Shown here: piece after piece, positions 1-11,856 of the stretch
Numbering within the stretch: the stretch's first letter is position 1
How the letters are laid out: each line of letters begins with the position of its first letter
Source of the DNA: Guyanagaster necrorhizus
Lineage: Eukaryota; Basidiomycota; Agaricomycetes; Agaricales; Physalacriaceae
NCBI RefSeq assembly: GCF_019112545.1
Contig: NW_025064886.1
Coordinates: 477,277-541,276 of the forward strand
DNA: 64,000 bases
Direction: 5' to 3'
Program-made: the position numbers and the translations under genes
The notes under the pieces: model-generated
Told to the model about the DNA's origin: nothing
Databases searched by the model: none
Seen by the model: the letters and a program-made list of their open reading frames with translations, nothing else

Positions 1-239
1 TCTAGGAAGTGGTACGCCTGGTCCCCTGGTCTCTATTCCAGGCGTCTACACTGGCAATGTGAGTCTTGCATTCAATGTCGTTGAATTGATTAGATACCTT
101 TGTCCAGGAACCGGGCATTAAGATTAATATATACTCTCCAGTCCCCGCGAACTATACGCAGCCAGGCCCGGTGAGTTTGTTTCGATCGTACTCCGATGAT
201 GTCGTACTGACGCCATTTCAGGCCGTTTGGTCAGGTTAG
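1..239 (+). CDS. AA9 lytic polysaccharide monooxygenase, 3' end only
   Basis: This is the C-terminal end of a secreted copper enzyme of family AA9 (formerly GH61), which cleaves cellulose or related glucans oxidatively. Three exons are visible: 2-58, 108-170 and 222-239, separated by GT-AG introns of 49 and 51 nt. Joined, they read IPGVYTGN, then INIYSPVPANYTQPGP, then AVWSG and a stop. The pattern IPG-Y-N...INIY......Y..PGPAVW closes the AA9 catalytic domain and holds its conserved C-terminal proline and tryptophan. The N-terminal histidine brace lies outside the window, so activity cannot be judged. The gene ends directly after the domain, so it has no CBM1 or GPI tail. Confidence 0.88.
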
Positions 240-1702
240 TGAACCAAACGTGTGTAGGAAAAGGTTTCATTTTGTCGTACGTCATGCCTGTTTCTCAGTC
301 TGTTTCGGGGGGTACAGATATTGTGTACCTTTTGGCAAGTGCTATTGTCTATGAGCGCCCTTAATATCACATGTTGTGTTATTTCAACACGTATCTCTTT
401 CATCCAAATTCTGAGGGTCGCCGATTCAAGTCTTCCAAGGGCCTTACATAATTTTTAAAATCCTTCCTACGACGAGTGCTCAGTGATTTTCGGCGCCGAG
501 GCAGCTCTCAAGCAACCTGTACAAGCGTATTGTTCGGCGTATCTCAGAATGGCATACGTTTCAGACATAGCCTTTGCACTGATGCTTCGAAATACGTACA
601 TCATGAAATCAGGCGCATCTTGAACTCCTTGAGGCGAAGCCTGGACTAGACTTGTTATACCCGCCCCTAGTGAGGCAGCCCGCTGATGGAATGCTTTATC
701 GATCGGACCAGGATCTTGTCAAAAGCATCGGAACCTGGGGTTTTAATTTTGTCTGCATCAATCTGTCTACACTTGCTTATACACTTTCCATTGCTGCCGC
801 GTGAAAAACCCTTGTCTAGGGTCGGTAGGCTACCAGTAGATTACAGGAAAACTTGAAAGATCAGCACCATCATTGTTGATTGATGATCGGGCGCTGCTTG
901 CCGTCGCACCCGCGTTCAAGTCAAGTCGCATCAGCGTATATAGTATTTAAAAAAGCAGTCAATGAGCGTGAAACGACTGGGCTGGCCAATGACATGAGCT
1001 ACAAAATGTGTCATCGGAGGCACTGCAATAGGATTGAGAAGTCGGAAGCAGATGTCGAACTTCAGGTCAATAGAATCGCAATTGCTGTCACTAGCTATGA
1101 AAAAAATTGTTTATCTAGATGCCTGGACCTGGCGCAGACTAGCGTTGGGATTTAATAGAATACTCCCCAATAAACGTAAGACACGCTGATCCGTTAGCAT
1201 TCAATGTATACCATTCCAGGATTCATCGTAGTCTTGATACGAGGCTAGTAATTCATGGCCCCTTAGTAAGATGGTGATGACGATTGCATGCCCAGAGCTC
1301 CAACGCAGCTCAAAAATTAGATGACTTACGCATGATTGATATGCTACTGTCACCCGGATAGCTTTCTGCGCCGACTTCAATTTTCAACGCAATGCATATG
1401 GTTTGAGGTCAGCGGAAGTCCACGAGTTCCACATTGGCGCTGCGAATTTTTAGCCCATAGATATATATCAGTGCATCAGCCCATCAGGGTAGCCAATACT
1501 GCGGTCAAACCTCAACTCCTCCAGACATGAGCAAAGATAGCAAGCACTTCATATCAAATTACTGTACATAACTATTAATTATGTGTACACGAAACTCTTA
1601 ACAAATGGCACGGGGTTGAGGAGAGACATACCAGAAAAGTCTCCCAGGACTGTTACAGGTCAGTCTGCGCTCAGCCTCGCTACCGAATTGATCTTTTCCT
1701 GA
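240..1702. other. Intergenic region, no gene recognised
   Basis: About 1.5 kb between the LPMO stop and the P450 stop, which point towards each other. The only open frames are short (91 and 64 codons at 880 and 1336, plus strand). They have no recognisable motif and do not join to neighbouring frames through plausible splice sites. I see no gene here. Confidence 0.5.
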
Positions 1703-3951
1703 TTAATCCAAAGATTTGACGCAAATAGGTAGACCTGGAACACCCTCGTTGTTTACGGGAATGAGAGTTACCGCAACAGCCGCTCGAACCTCATTGTTGG
1801 GAGGGAACGAAAAGGTGAAGCTACAAAGTAACTCAGCAAGAAGTACTTGCATACTCGTTAGCCTGATCCTCGATTAGTGACCCAAAAGAATGAGTTCGAT
1901 GATGACGTACGCAAAACGCCACCTACGCAAGTACACTGTCAATGTGTTCCGGCATTGAATCCATTAGATTACTCACCCAATACATGCTCGTTGACCACCG
2001 AAGAAAGACATACTAATGGACACACTGAGATCATCATCTGAGTCCCGAAAGCTACAACTCACAGATTTGCGTAAGGCCCCAAGGCCTGTCCTTTCGGTAG
2101 TTCTTCCAACCATCGTTCAGGCCTAAATACGTCCGCATCGTCTCCCCAAATAGATTTGAGACTAAAGATAGTCAGAGCGGCCGTCATCGAGTAACAAGAC
2201 AATACTCACCGGTTATAAGAAGAAGTCGCTGAAATTACAGATTGGCCCTTTTTTACAGGTATTTCAGTTATGATTTCGCCTTTGATGGTAGTGATTGGTT
2301 GAGAAAGAGGTAAAATAGCATCACAGGTGGCGATACGCTCAGACATTGGGAGGCCAGAGTGGAAACGCAGGATTTCCTAGGAGAAAAACTGAGCCCCCAA
2401 CTACCGCCATGTGTGTATAATCAAGCAAACCTTGATGTAAGCATTCATCAACGTAAGCTTCTCAAGATCGGAATATGTGAGCTCTCTGTCGAGATGTTCC
2501 TTCATGGTCAGAACCTCGTGCCGAATTCTCTCTTGCCAATCAGGATTCTGGGCAAATTGGTACAAGCACCAGGATAGTGTATTTCCCTACGAACTTTGTC
2601 AGAACTGAACCCTCACGTCAATTTGAAACCTACAGTTGTATCTTGTCCGGATATCATGATGGTTGGTATCTGTTCTATCATTTCTTGTTCGGTCATCCGC
2701 TGACGCTTGTCATTATAGCCGGCATTTGCATTCACTGAGGAAGCCGATCAACAGGGGAATTTGCATGGAAGACAATCACCGACCAAGAGCAGTCAAGAGA
2801 TCCTTCTCAGATTCCATGCCGAGTTTTATAGCTTGGTACTTTTCTTTGATGAGCTGTTCAGATACGCGATTTCCAAGCACTCGGTTACGGCGAAGTACAC
2901 GCAGAGCGTGCGTGGGAAGGTGTAAGGCCAGTTTCAGAAGCACTGGGGGTACATAGAGAAGAACACCTTCAGCTAGGATACTGTGCTTAGACCTCGTTGA
3001 GGACATGGCCCTGAAACTGTTCAGAGCGAGAAAAAGGCCGGAATTAAAGCACTGACACAATGTTTTGGATACTACGCCCTAATTCACTCTTTCCAGTGTC
3101 CTGATCTGCGCTGAATTGGAAGCCCATTATGCCTAAAGGTTGAATCGTCAGCGCACATAATTGAAATCCCACGACCACCAACCTACCTTCACATATATTA
3201 TTCAGCGTAGCGTTGTGAATTGCCGGATACACGTCTATGACGACACCAGACGGTTCAGAAGTTCCTTCCACGCGCCAACGTTGAATGACCTAAGATACCA
3301 ATGTTAGGTAGATATCGCTCTTATGAAAATTAGTTGCACGTTTTGGGCTATTCTTCTGAAAAGAGGCGGCAGGGCACGGACATGCGACGCAGAGAATGCT
3401 GGTGTCATAACAGATCGCATGCGTCGGTGATCATTACCTGTATCTAGATCTAGCATATGTCAATCTACGAAGTACCGACGCACGCACCGTGAGCATACAA
3501 GAGTGACTGCTCTCCGATCAGCATTCGTACAATCTGCTGCTGCTGAGGGGATCGAGCAAAAGTAGTGTCATCGAGGACGTGTTTCAAAGTACGTGGGTCA
3601 GAGACCATGAGCCTGTCTTCCTTTTTGGAATAATCAGCACCACAGATAGATTGTTATGCAAACCGGCCGACCCCAAAACATCCTTTGATGCGATAGACAG
3701 GACCATAGATATCTTGCCACAGAAATTCACTGTCACCATACTGGTGGGGTAAAAGTAGCTCGATCATATTTCCTATGCATGATCATTAGCATGGGCCAAC
3801 AAGCTCTAAATGTATATATACCGAAGAGCCATGAAGAAGAAGGCGGCCCTGGTATGTGCCGCAGTGAATGTCGAGGTTTCATAACCACTAAGGCCAGAAT
3901 GACGGCAACGATAAAGAGTATAGCATAGGTGAGGAGTGGTTGTTCAAACAT
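1703..3951 (-). CDS. Cytochrome P450 monooxygenase, apparently intact
   Basis: Microsomal heme monooxygenase, read from about a dozen short exons. The protein starts with a hydrophobic anchor (about residues 8-24), then HIPGPP. The rest follows the P450 plan in order: YGPVYRIKGCFG, SGQDTTGNTLSW (I-helix, oxygen activation), EILRFH (ExxR of helix K), IWGDDADVFRPERW (PERF region), FFGGQRACIGWRF (heme-binding loop with the cysteine ligand), and a C-terminal strand ending VKSLD. I used the ATG at 3951 because the anchor follows it immediately. The gene is transcribed away from sesquiterpene synthase A, with starts 937 bp apart. That arrangement suggests, but does not show, that it oxidises the synthase product. 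The CYP family was not assigned. Exon junctions around 3300-3500 are the least certain. Confidence 0.85.
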
Positions 3952-4888
3952 GGCATTGACGAAGAGGGTGGTCGAGCTGATGCTCCAGTCATTGCTCTCC
4001 GGATTTTATATACCCGATCCTGGGCTCTAAATAGAGGCGTACTGAGCCCTTGAAATGACCCGTCCGACGTATAGGATCCCGATGCGTAGGTCAGTGCTAC
4101 GTACCATCTGTACTTAGGGTTTCGAGTTTGCTTCCCTTTCGCAGTTTCCCATACTGAATGTGAACCAGGGTAAATTGGCACTGAAGGGTCTCAGGTTGGA
4201 GGAGGGTCGTAGGCGTGTCCACGGAGCATTGGGGAAGTGCACATGTTACGAAGACTGAACTGATGGGGCATTGTCGAGGCTGTCGGACTCGGACTGACCT
4301 AGTTTCGGGATCCAAGGCAGGTTAAAATTTGATCTTTGATTTTGATTATTTTACTTTCAAATTCAGTGCCCGCGAAGTCAGGTAAACTTAATAACATTTA
4401 TAAATAACGCTCGCTCACCCTAAATTTCAAATGCGCGGCCCATGGAACCGCAGTGCGCATTATTGTAATGTTGGATATGGGAATGATGCTCTCAGGAAAT
4501 ATTATTACCGTAGACGCACAGATCGTTATGCTGAACGAGTCAGTCCTTCACCGTGGCCGCCGGTGATTGCTTTACTAATTGCAGTCGTCAGTTTCAAAAA
4601 AAGTCAGGAACTTGAAAGTAAATTCGCGAGCTCCATAGAGTTTGATCCAGAACAATTTGCTTGGATTTGCGGTGCTGCAAGATTGCATCTTGATAAGAGT
4701 CTTTGAATATCCCAAATGCTGAGATGACGACGCAGCATTGTCAGCATTTATTAGTTCTATGTATGCCGGTACAACGCACGCATCCGAGCGTGCCCAACAC
4801 TCCGACAATAATTCAGCTCGAGACATCTCTTCCGTCCAATAAAAGGGCGCCCAATTGAAAAGACATACAACGACCCACCCTACTCTCA
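3952..4888. promoter_or_regulatory. Shared upstream region of the P450 and sesquiterpene synthase A
   Basis: The two genes are divergent and share this 937 bp region. On the plus side a CCAAT box at 4836-4840 runs into ATAAAAG (4839-4845), a TATA-like element about 44 bp before the synthase ATG. The region has no convincing coding sequence. Co-regulation of the pair from here is inferred from position. Confidence 0.5.
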
Positions 4889-6064
4889 ATGAATTCCCAA
4901 ACCTTCATCCTCCCAGATCTACTCGCCAACTGGCCTTTCAAATGTACTCGCAACCCCCTCGCAGACAAAATTGTACTAGCCAGTGCGGCTTGGATAGAAA
5001 GCTATAATATTTTCGATGCAAGGGCCCAAAAGGCTTTCAACCGCTGCAACTTCGGATTGTTCACTTCGCTGGCGTACCCCGATGTTTCTGCCGCACATCT
5101 TCGCACCTGTGCAGATCTCATGAATTTCTTTTTTGTCTTTGACGAGCTGAGCGACGAAGCCAATGGCCCCACTGTACGGAAACAAGCTGCCGATATTATG
5201 TATGCTCTGAGGTGAATCTCTGTTTACGTTTTCCATCAGAGAACGATAGATTGACAACAATCAGGCATCCATACGCACCTCCTCCTCCGGGCGAGACCAT
5301 TCTTGGTGAAATGGCGAGATGGTAAGATCGCTTCATGGGGCGGTCGTTCATAAGAGTTGATCGTGACACCCCCAGTTTTTGGCGGAAAGGCCTACAACAA
5401 GCACACATCACCCCAACCTCAGGCCGGCGTTTCATTGCGGATTTTGACGAATATACACATGCCGTTTGCCAACAGGCAGAAGATCGAGATTGTGGTCGGA
5501 CTCGGAATCTTAGCGATTACCTAACACTTCGTCGAGGTACAATTGGCGTACGGCCCTCCTTTGACTTCTTCATCCTGACGGATGACGTGCCCGACGAGGT
5601 CGTTAAGCACCCACAGGTCGAAAAATTGGTGCAAGCTGCGATTGATATGACAATTATTGCCAACGTAAGCATGTTGAACTTGTTTGAACCTGTCTGACGA
5701 GGCTGCCACTTCTCCATTCACGTTGCAGGACATTTATTCGTATAACGTGGAGCAGTCTCGGGGAGACGATGCGCATAATATTGTAGCAGTGACAATGATG
5801 GAGAAGGCGCTCGACATCCAAGGTGCAATGGACTTCGTTGGGAGAAGGTACCATCAGATTGCTCGGACGTTCGTGGACGACATGAAACATGTTCCTACGT
5901 TTCCGGGTCCGATAGGGAAAATATTGCGCCAGTATGTGTTCGGATTGGGGATCTGGGTGACGACAAACATAGAGTGGTCGTTTGCAGGGGAAAGATATTT
6001 TGGAAACGCTGGACCAAGTATTAAGGTCCACAGGAGAGTCAAACTGCTGCCAAAACGGAAATAG
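4889..6064 (+). CDS. Sesquiterpene synthase A (fungal class I terpene cyclase)
   Basis: Cyclises a prenyl diphosphate, most likely farnesyl diphosphate, with Mg2+. Four exons (4889-5211, 5265-5321, 5376-5664, 5729-6064) give 334 residues, the normal length for basidiomycete sesquiterpene synthases. The first metal-binding motif is DELSDE at residues 85-90, a variant of DDxxD. The NSE motif is split by intron 3: N223 ends exon 3 and exon 4 opens D-I-Y-S-Y-N-V-E, giving N223-D224...S227...E231. An RY pair lies near the C-terminus in the ERYF segment. The ATG is followed by the usual start (FILPDLLANWPF). Upstream lies a divergent P450 and downstream a P450 pseudogene. The product cannot be told from sequence. 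Synthase B at 50.8 kb is a close paralogue. Confidence 0.92.
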
Positions 6065-6727
6065 ACGGAATACACTGACCTGAGATTTCCAACAATAGCA
6101 CACATATGAAGCAGAGTGATCTCGAGATAACAAGGGATTTATTCCTTTAAAGGGAAAGGCCAGTTTAACTTGGGGGGTTTTCCGACATCGAAAGATTTTC
6201 CTAAAGTATTGGCACGCATTGCATGTTTACCTCAAAAATATCACTGTGATGGTTACCCTAGTGAAAAGACTCGGCCTTGGTCGGTGTCCAACATTACACA
6301 GTTGTAACCCCTCGCTGAGAGCAGGCATCAGGCGGTTCTTCAAGGCGCCTATACGGCCAGCTGCGAGTGCTGTGAGGGCCAGACACATAAGCATGCCGTG
6401 TACAATAATCATCGTCTATCAGCGAGTACCGAAACACGGCCAAAGTCCCTGAAATGCCACTGCTGATTTGAGTGACCGAGGTTTGACAGATAGATGCCAG
6501 ACCTGACTACGGTCGTCCTGGACGTATTCGAAGAGTCCCTGGTGAAAGTGACTACGTACTTACTTGATAAGCGCCACTTTTTTCAGGTCCACTCTTGGTC
6601 AAAGGCTCAAGTTACGATGGCAGCAAGCAGCGGTTTCGGAAATACCCGCGCATCAAGCATCAATCGATCATTGGAAGGAAAAAAAAAAGCACGATTCCAC
6701 ACGATTCCGCCGCGGAGATGCACAGAG
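6065..6727. other. Intergenic region between synthase A and the P450 pseudogene
   Basis: About 660 bp at the facing 3' ends of the two genes. A 157-codon plus-strand frame starts at 6494 but lies mainly opposite the 3' exons of the pseudogene and has no recognisable motif. Nothing else is supported. Confidence 0.4.
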
Positions 6728-8290
6728 CTAGCTGAACACTGCCATCCAGAGATGAGACAGCACCAATGTTCCCCCTTCCCTCCTTATTTTTTGGACAATG
6801 GAAGGACCGACCGAAGAACGGAAATTATCAATCAGCTGAATGAGGATGGTTTGGTATTCCAACAACCTGGCGAATCATGTATAACACAAGTTCTTGAAGA
6901 TCAGACAAATGCAACATACGCAAATATCCAAGCTGTAACGACACAGTCGCCATCGACCTCAATGTAGAGATGCTTAGCGAATATGTGCGCACCCGTGCAT
7001 GATCTTACTCCAGATCCAAAAGACATCCTATTGGAGCTTGAGTTTCACTGTATCCCATCAAAATGACAATAAAATCTCACAAATTTCCATACAGACCCAA
7101 AAAGGTGCCCGTTTTCGGCATCGAGTCGTCGAGCCACCGCTCGGGGATGAATGAATGGCTATCATCTCCAAATATAGATGGACCCATGAGCCCAAACAGA
7201 AGCCCATTAAATTAAACCAAGGCCTACCTATTGTAACTGGCTATGGACATCGAAAAGATGTCCCCTTGGTCACGGGTACCTCGTTGACGACTTGACCGGA
7301 CTGGGGGGATGGTATCATCTTTGGACGCCTGTCGAAGTACATAGTAAATCGAAGGATGCAACCGCAGAGATTCCTGTTAGGAGTAAATCCGAATCCGTAG
7401 AATTAGAATGTGTAGATCATGCAGATCATCTTGCCTTCATGACAGCATGGGTGTATTGCATATCTTCAAGATCCCCTGGAGTAAATTGACGACCTCCGTT
7501 TGCGGTCATCATCCTTCAAATTTCATTCCGAAGATTTGCCTGCACAATGTTAACATTTCACCTCGTAAAGTAAGATAACGAAGCTCTTACTGCATGGAGG
7601 CCAGCATTTCTTCATGGTCAAGTTTCGGACCACCTTCGGTATCCGCGTTGGCTTTAACTGTCTGCGAATGAATGCTCAAGGTTTTCTGCATACGGTCTAG
7701 ACGCACTCAGAAGAGATAGAATATCTCGACCACTACTACCGGTACGTAACGCAGATGGCTTTGTTCGCAGCAGTTCTTCAGATACCCGGATGGCCCGTTT
7801 CTCGTGCCTGATCAAACGAGGTGGAATGATTGAAGATGAAAGATACTACCGGAACAGGGAGATATTGGAGCATACTCTGTTTCAATACGATCCACTTAGA
7901 TGGACTTCCGAATGATTCAGAACTGGGTCGTGGTTAGAAGAAGACAGAGTTTAAGGAAACGACGACCCACAAAGTGCTCGCAAGCTTGCCGTAAGGCATT
8001 ATCTTTTTCTTCGAGCACATGAAACTCGTACCCTAAGGCGGCTGAACAACGACATCAGTGTATATACGGTGGCTATGCAGAGACTCACCCAGGCCGATCA
8101 TATCCATCGTTGTACGGCACATCCACGGGTATACATCCACACCGGCAGAATGAGCGTGTGATATTTACCCCAATTGCGCTTTGATTCGTAGTACGTGTCC
8201 AAATACCTGTTGCCAAGCCAAGTCTGCCTGCAAAGCGTCAATGAATAAAGACAACAACTCACTAGACATAAGAACCCGTACCTCTGCAGC
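6728..8290 (-). pseudogene. Decayed cytochrome P450
   Basis: Minus-strand exons clearly come from a P450: SAGVDVYPWMCRTTMDMIGL, SESFGSPSKWIVLKQSM, RHEKRAIRVSEELL, SSGRDILSLL, ESLRLHPS (ExxR), SIFGDDSHSFIPERW, FGSGVRSCTG (heme loop) and WIFALLEYQTILIQLI. The copy is broken in several ways. After the exon ending LDHEEMLASMQ the next exon starts ANLRNEI, so the segment carrying the I-helix AGxxT motif is absent. A TGA follows LRNEI in frame. The exons around SPSKW do not join in phase to either neighbour. A stretch after ESLRLHPS is read in a shifted frame. No anchor or PGP motif was found upstream. One intron has a GC donor (AAG|GCAAGA). The heme loop is still intact, so decay may be recent. 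Upper boundary approximate. Confidence 0.8.
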
Positions 8291-9407
8291 CTCTCTTTGG
8301 TAGAATTCGTCCAGATTGAGGATTGTGGCTGAGGACCAGAAAGTTGGTTGATTGATATTCTTTTCCATCACCGATAGAGAAGAATGCACACCAGAGCCGC
8401 GACGAATGGAGCAAGACAAGGCAGCTGATGATTTGACGGCACTGGGCCTGAAGTTGCCATAGTGGGGGATTGAGCGAGACCGTGCAAGCACGCATCCGAA
8501 CGAAGACATCACTACGCCTTTCTATACAACTACGCGATTATTGATCGGTGAAATTCCGAGGAACTTGACAAAGAAGAAGACGGTCGTCAAATTTTGGCAG
8601 GACTATTGGCGGCCTTCGAGGAGATGTTCTCCCGCACGTGTAATCCTGAATAGCTACCGACCTCTTTCCGTCGCTGGACAAAGGAGAAATGACCCAAGTT
8701 GCAATTGAAAGGACTCTCTTTGGCACGGACCAGAACCCAGGTGAAGATCTGGAGCCGCCGCATGTAAACCTGTGGTCGGCTCGCACCGCGAGCAGTAAGA
8801 TACCTATGAGCCAATCTAGCTTGAGTAGAATCCTTCTTGTTATTATTTATACTGTCAGGTTATTGGTCATGGACTTAGCCGGAAAAATAACCAGAGCTCA
8901 CAACATTAATTACGGGCATTATCTTACCATTCATCCGAACCGGACAATTACCAATCGATGCAGTCATGCCTTCAAAATAAAGAAGCCGAACGAAACAGAG
9001 AAGCATCACGCCAAACTTGCAGTAAGGTTGAGTCGAAGCGTGGTGTTGTCATTCTCCTCACGCCAGGGTTTGAGCATTGCTCGCAGAAAGAGAATGATTC
9101 TGCTCAAAACTAGTATGACAGCCAATACCCCAGCCTCATGAGGGACGCAGGGTTCTGATGCCTTGAACTCTCCTGAACCCAAACCCAATGTGTATCGACA
9201 GAATATTAGCGAATCTCCCACAAAGATAGTAAAGTCCTTCAAGATCCTCAACGTTGAAAACATTGAAACGGAGAAACAAGAGCACGAAACAACGAACGGG
9301 TATGGACAATGGGTTATCCTGATTTAGATAATGAAAAAATACACTGGTTGTACAAAGCCTGCGATCCGAGACCAAAAGATAAAAATGAAATAGTAGATTA
9401 CAGCCAC
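8291..9407. other. Region between the P450 pseudogene and H2B
   Basis: About 1.1 kb. Short overlapping frames on both strands (for example 8689-9141 plus, 8538-8814 minus) carry no motif. The lower part may hold scrambled remains of the 5' half of the P450 pseudogene: QRRKE at about 8680 on the minus strand recalls the conserved helix-C RRQR region, but nothing around it is in a usable frame. A 167-codon minus frame at 9136-9639 is read-through across H2B introns, not a separate gene. Confidence 0.35.
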
Positions 9408-9994
<587 letters not shown>

Positions 9995-10272
9995 TGAGAA
10001 TGGAGGGCGAAGGTAAAAGGCGAGATAGGTGACGGTTGAGAAGCAAGAAGCGGAGTACGCGCAAACACTGTGCCGTGTTGTTTATATACCTGTGCCGGGA
10101 AATGCACGTGACTATGAGAACGCGTCAACAAATCAACGCGTTTTTGTTGATTGCTTTGGCATCTGTCAGGGTATAAATAAGGATTCATAATGTTGCCTTT
10201 ACCCCATTACACTACCTACTCTCAATCTCCCGCAGCCGCCCCTAACCAAGTACCTATACTTCACTTTTCGTT
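9995..10272. promoter_or_regulatory. Bidirectional H2B-H2A promoter with two TATA boxes and two ACGCGT sites
   Basis: Facing H2B is TATATAAA on the minus strand (10081-10088), about 87 bp before its ATG. Facing H2A is TATAAATA (10172-10179), about 94 bp before its ATG. Between them are two ACGCGT hexamers at 10120-10125 and 10136-10141. ACGCGT is the MluI cell-cycle box bound by the MBF (Mbp1/Swi6) factor, which drives G1/S transcription in ascomycete yeasts. Their central position fits S-phase control of both genes. The same stretch contains AATCAA/TTGATT arms around the second box. Confidence 0.7.
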
Positions 10273-10787
<515 letters not shown>

Positions 10788-10881
10788 ATTTTAGTCCACT
10801 TTGCGCTACCTATACTTGTATTAGTATTGTTCTCTTAGGTTATTTGTATCGTGATATATCTTATTGCACTTGACTTAGTTT

Positions 10882-11184
10882 TTATACATCGAATTGTCTG
10901 AGACGTCGCCTAAAGCGATACGCATCTCCCTTTGCTGTGTGTGGAACAACAAGATTGTCCTCTCCTCTTTGTACTCTTGTGATTCTGCCATTGGGCAGTA
11001 GCACGAAGTCGGTGCTTTTGTTATGAAGCAACCTATGGAAGGACCTCGGTATTGAAGCTTGAAGTTGTATAACGTTGTCATCGAAAGACTGAAATGTCTT
11101 AGAAGCCAATGCCTGGAAAAACCGTACGCCACGGGCCATGGCTCCTTGGATGTTGGTTCTCCCGGCAAGCCGACGTGACCACAC
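10882..11184 (-). CDS. Possible small basic protein, about 85-100 residues
   Basis: An uninterrupted minus-strand frame of 100 codons whose stop lies 95 bp from the H2A stop. It is basic, with segments such as MARGVRFFQALASK (a better start candidate, 16 residues in) and FVLLPNGRITRVQRG, and it ends RFRRRLRQFDV. The composition is protein-like and the N-terminus could be a mitochondrial targeting sequence, but I do not recognise the family. A second minus-strand frame of similar length overlaps it, so this call rests on composition only. Confidence 0.4.
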   Translation of the reverse strand: MWSRRLAGRTNIQGAMARGVRFFQALASKTFQSFDDNVIQLQASIPRSFHRLLHNKSTDFVLLPNGRITRVQRGEDNLVVPHTAKGDAYRFRRRLRQFDV

Positions 11185-11856
11185 CTACGCAGCATCGTTG
11201 CCTCTCCAGGTTTGAAAATTACCCCGTAATATATGTATCTTGAATTATTTTTATAATAGGTTCAGGGAAATGATTCTGTCCTATTCAGATGTTCAGAGGC
11301 CTTCATACCCTGCCAGTTTGATTTCGCGGAGCATTAAATTTCGCATCGATGAGCCGCACGAATCAACGTTCAGATGCGTTGATTTGTATTGATGGACCAC
11401 GCGAGGTCAATGAAATCGCTTCTTGTTCAAGGTATTAGTTTCAAGGTCTTCTTGGCAAATCTTCGAAAAGGCCGTCACCCCAGGCACAATATCTTCATTA
11501 TTCCTTCGCGGATTTGTCGACTGTCCCCAGCTGTCCCCACACCGGACAACAGTTTTTCACAGGGGCGAAAGGGACCAGACTTCATGTACGGTCAGCAGAC
11601 AGATTGTCCAACGGTATCCATCTTCTCATTGGTTGCTGGCTCCATGGACAGCGGAAGTCTCCTTTTCCAGATCGATCGAGCAAATCTCGTCAGATCACCT
11701 GCCTTCTTTTCTCCTCCTCTTAAGATTTTAGCACGTTTCTCCGGAAAAGCTGCTTCCCGCGCGACGAACCCTGCAGTGGGGTACCGTACCTGGTCCCTAT
11801 ATAATGCCCCGGATTTTTTACATTGATTCCCCGTCCTTTGCCTACTCTCTCCCATC
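11185..11856. promoter_or_regulatory. Upstream region of the MFS transporter
   Basis: Holds TATATAAT at 11798-11805, 52 bp before the transporter ATG. It also holds a perfect 8+8 bp inverted repeat, AATCAACG (11361-11368) and CGTTGATT (11377-11384). The right part of this repeat, GCGTTGATTTGT (11376-11387), is repeated exactly, inverted, in the histone promoter at 10128-10139. Open frames at 11389-11870 have no motif and look like chance frames. Confidence 0.45.

Noticed and set aside
6494..6967. A 157-codon plus-strand frame after synthase A
   Set aside because: It lies largely opposite the 3' exons of the P450 pseudogene and has no motif of its own.
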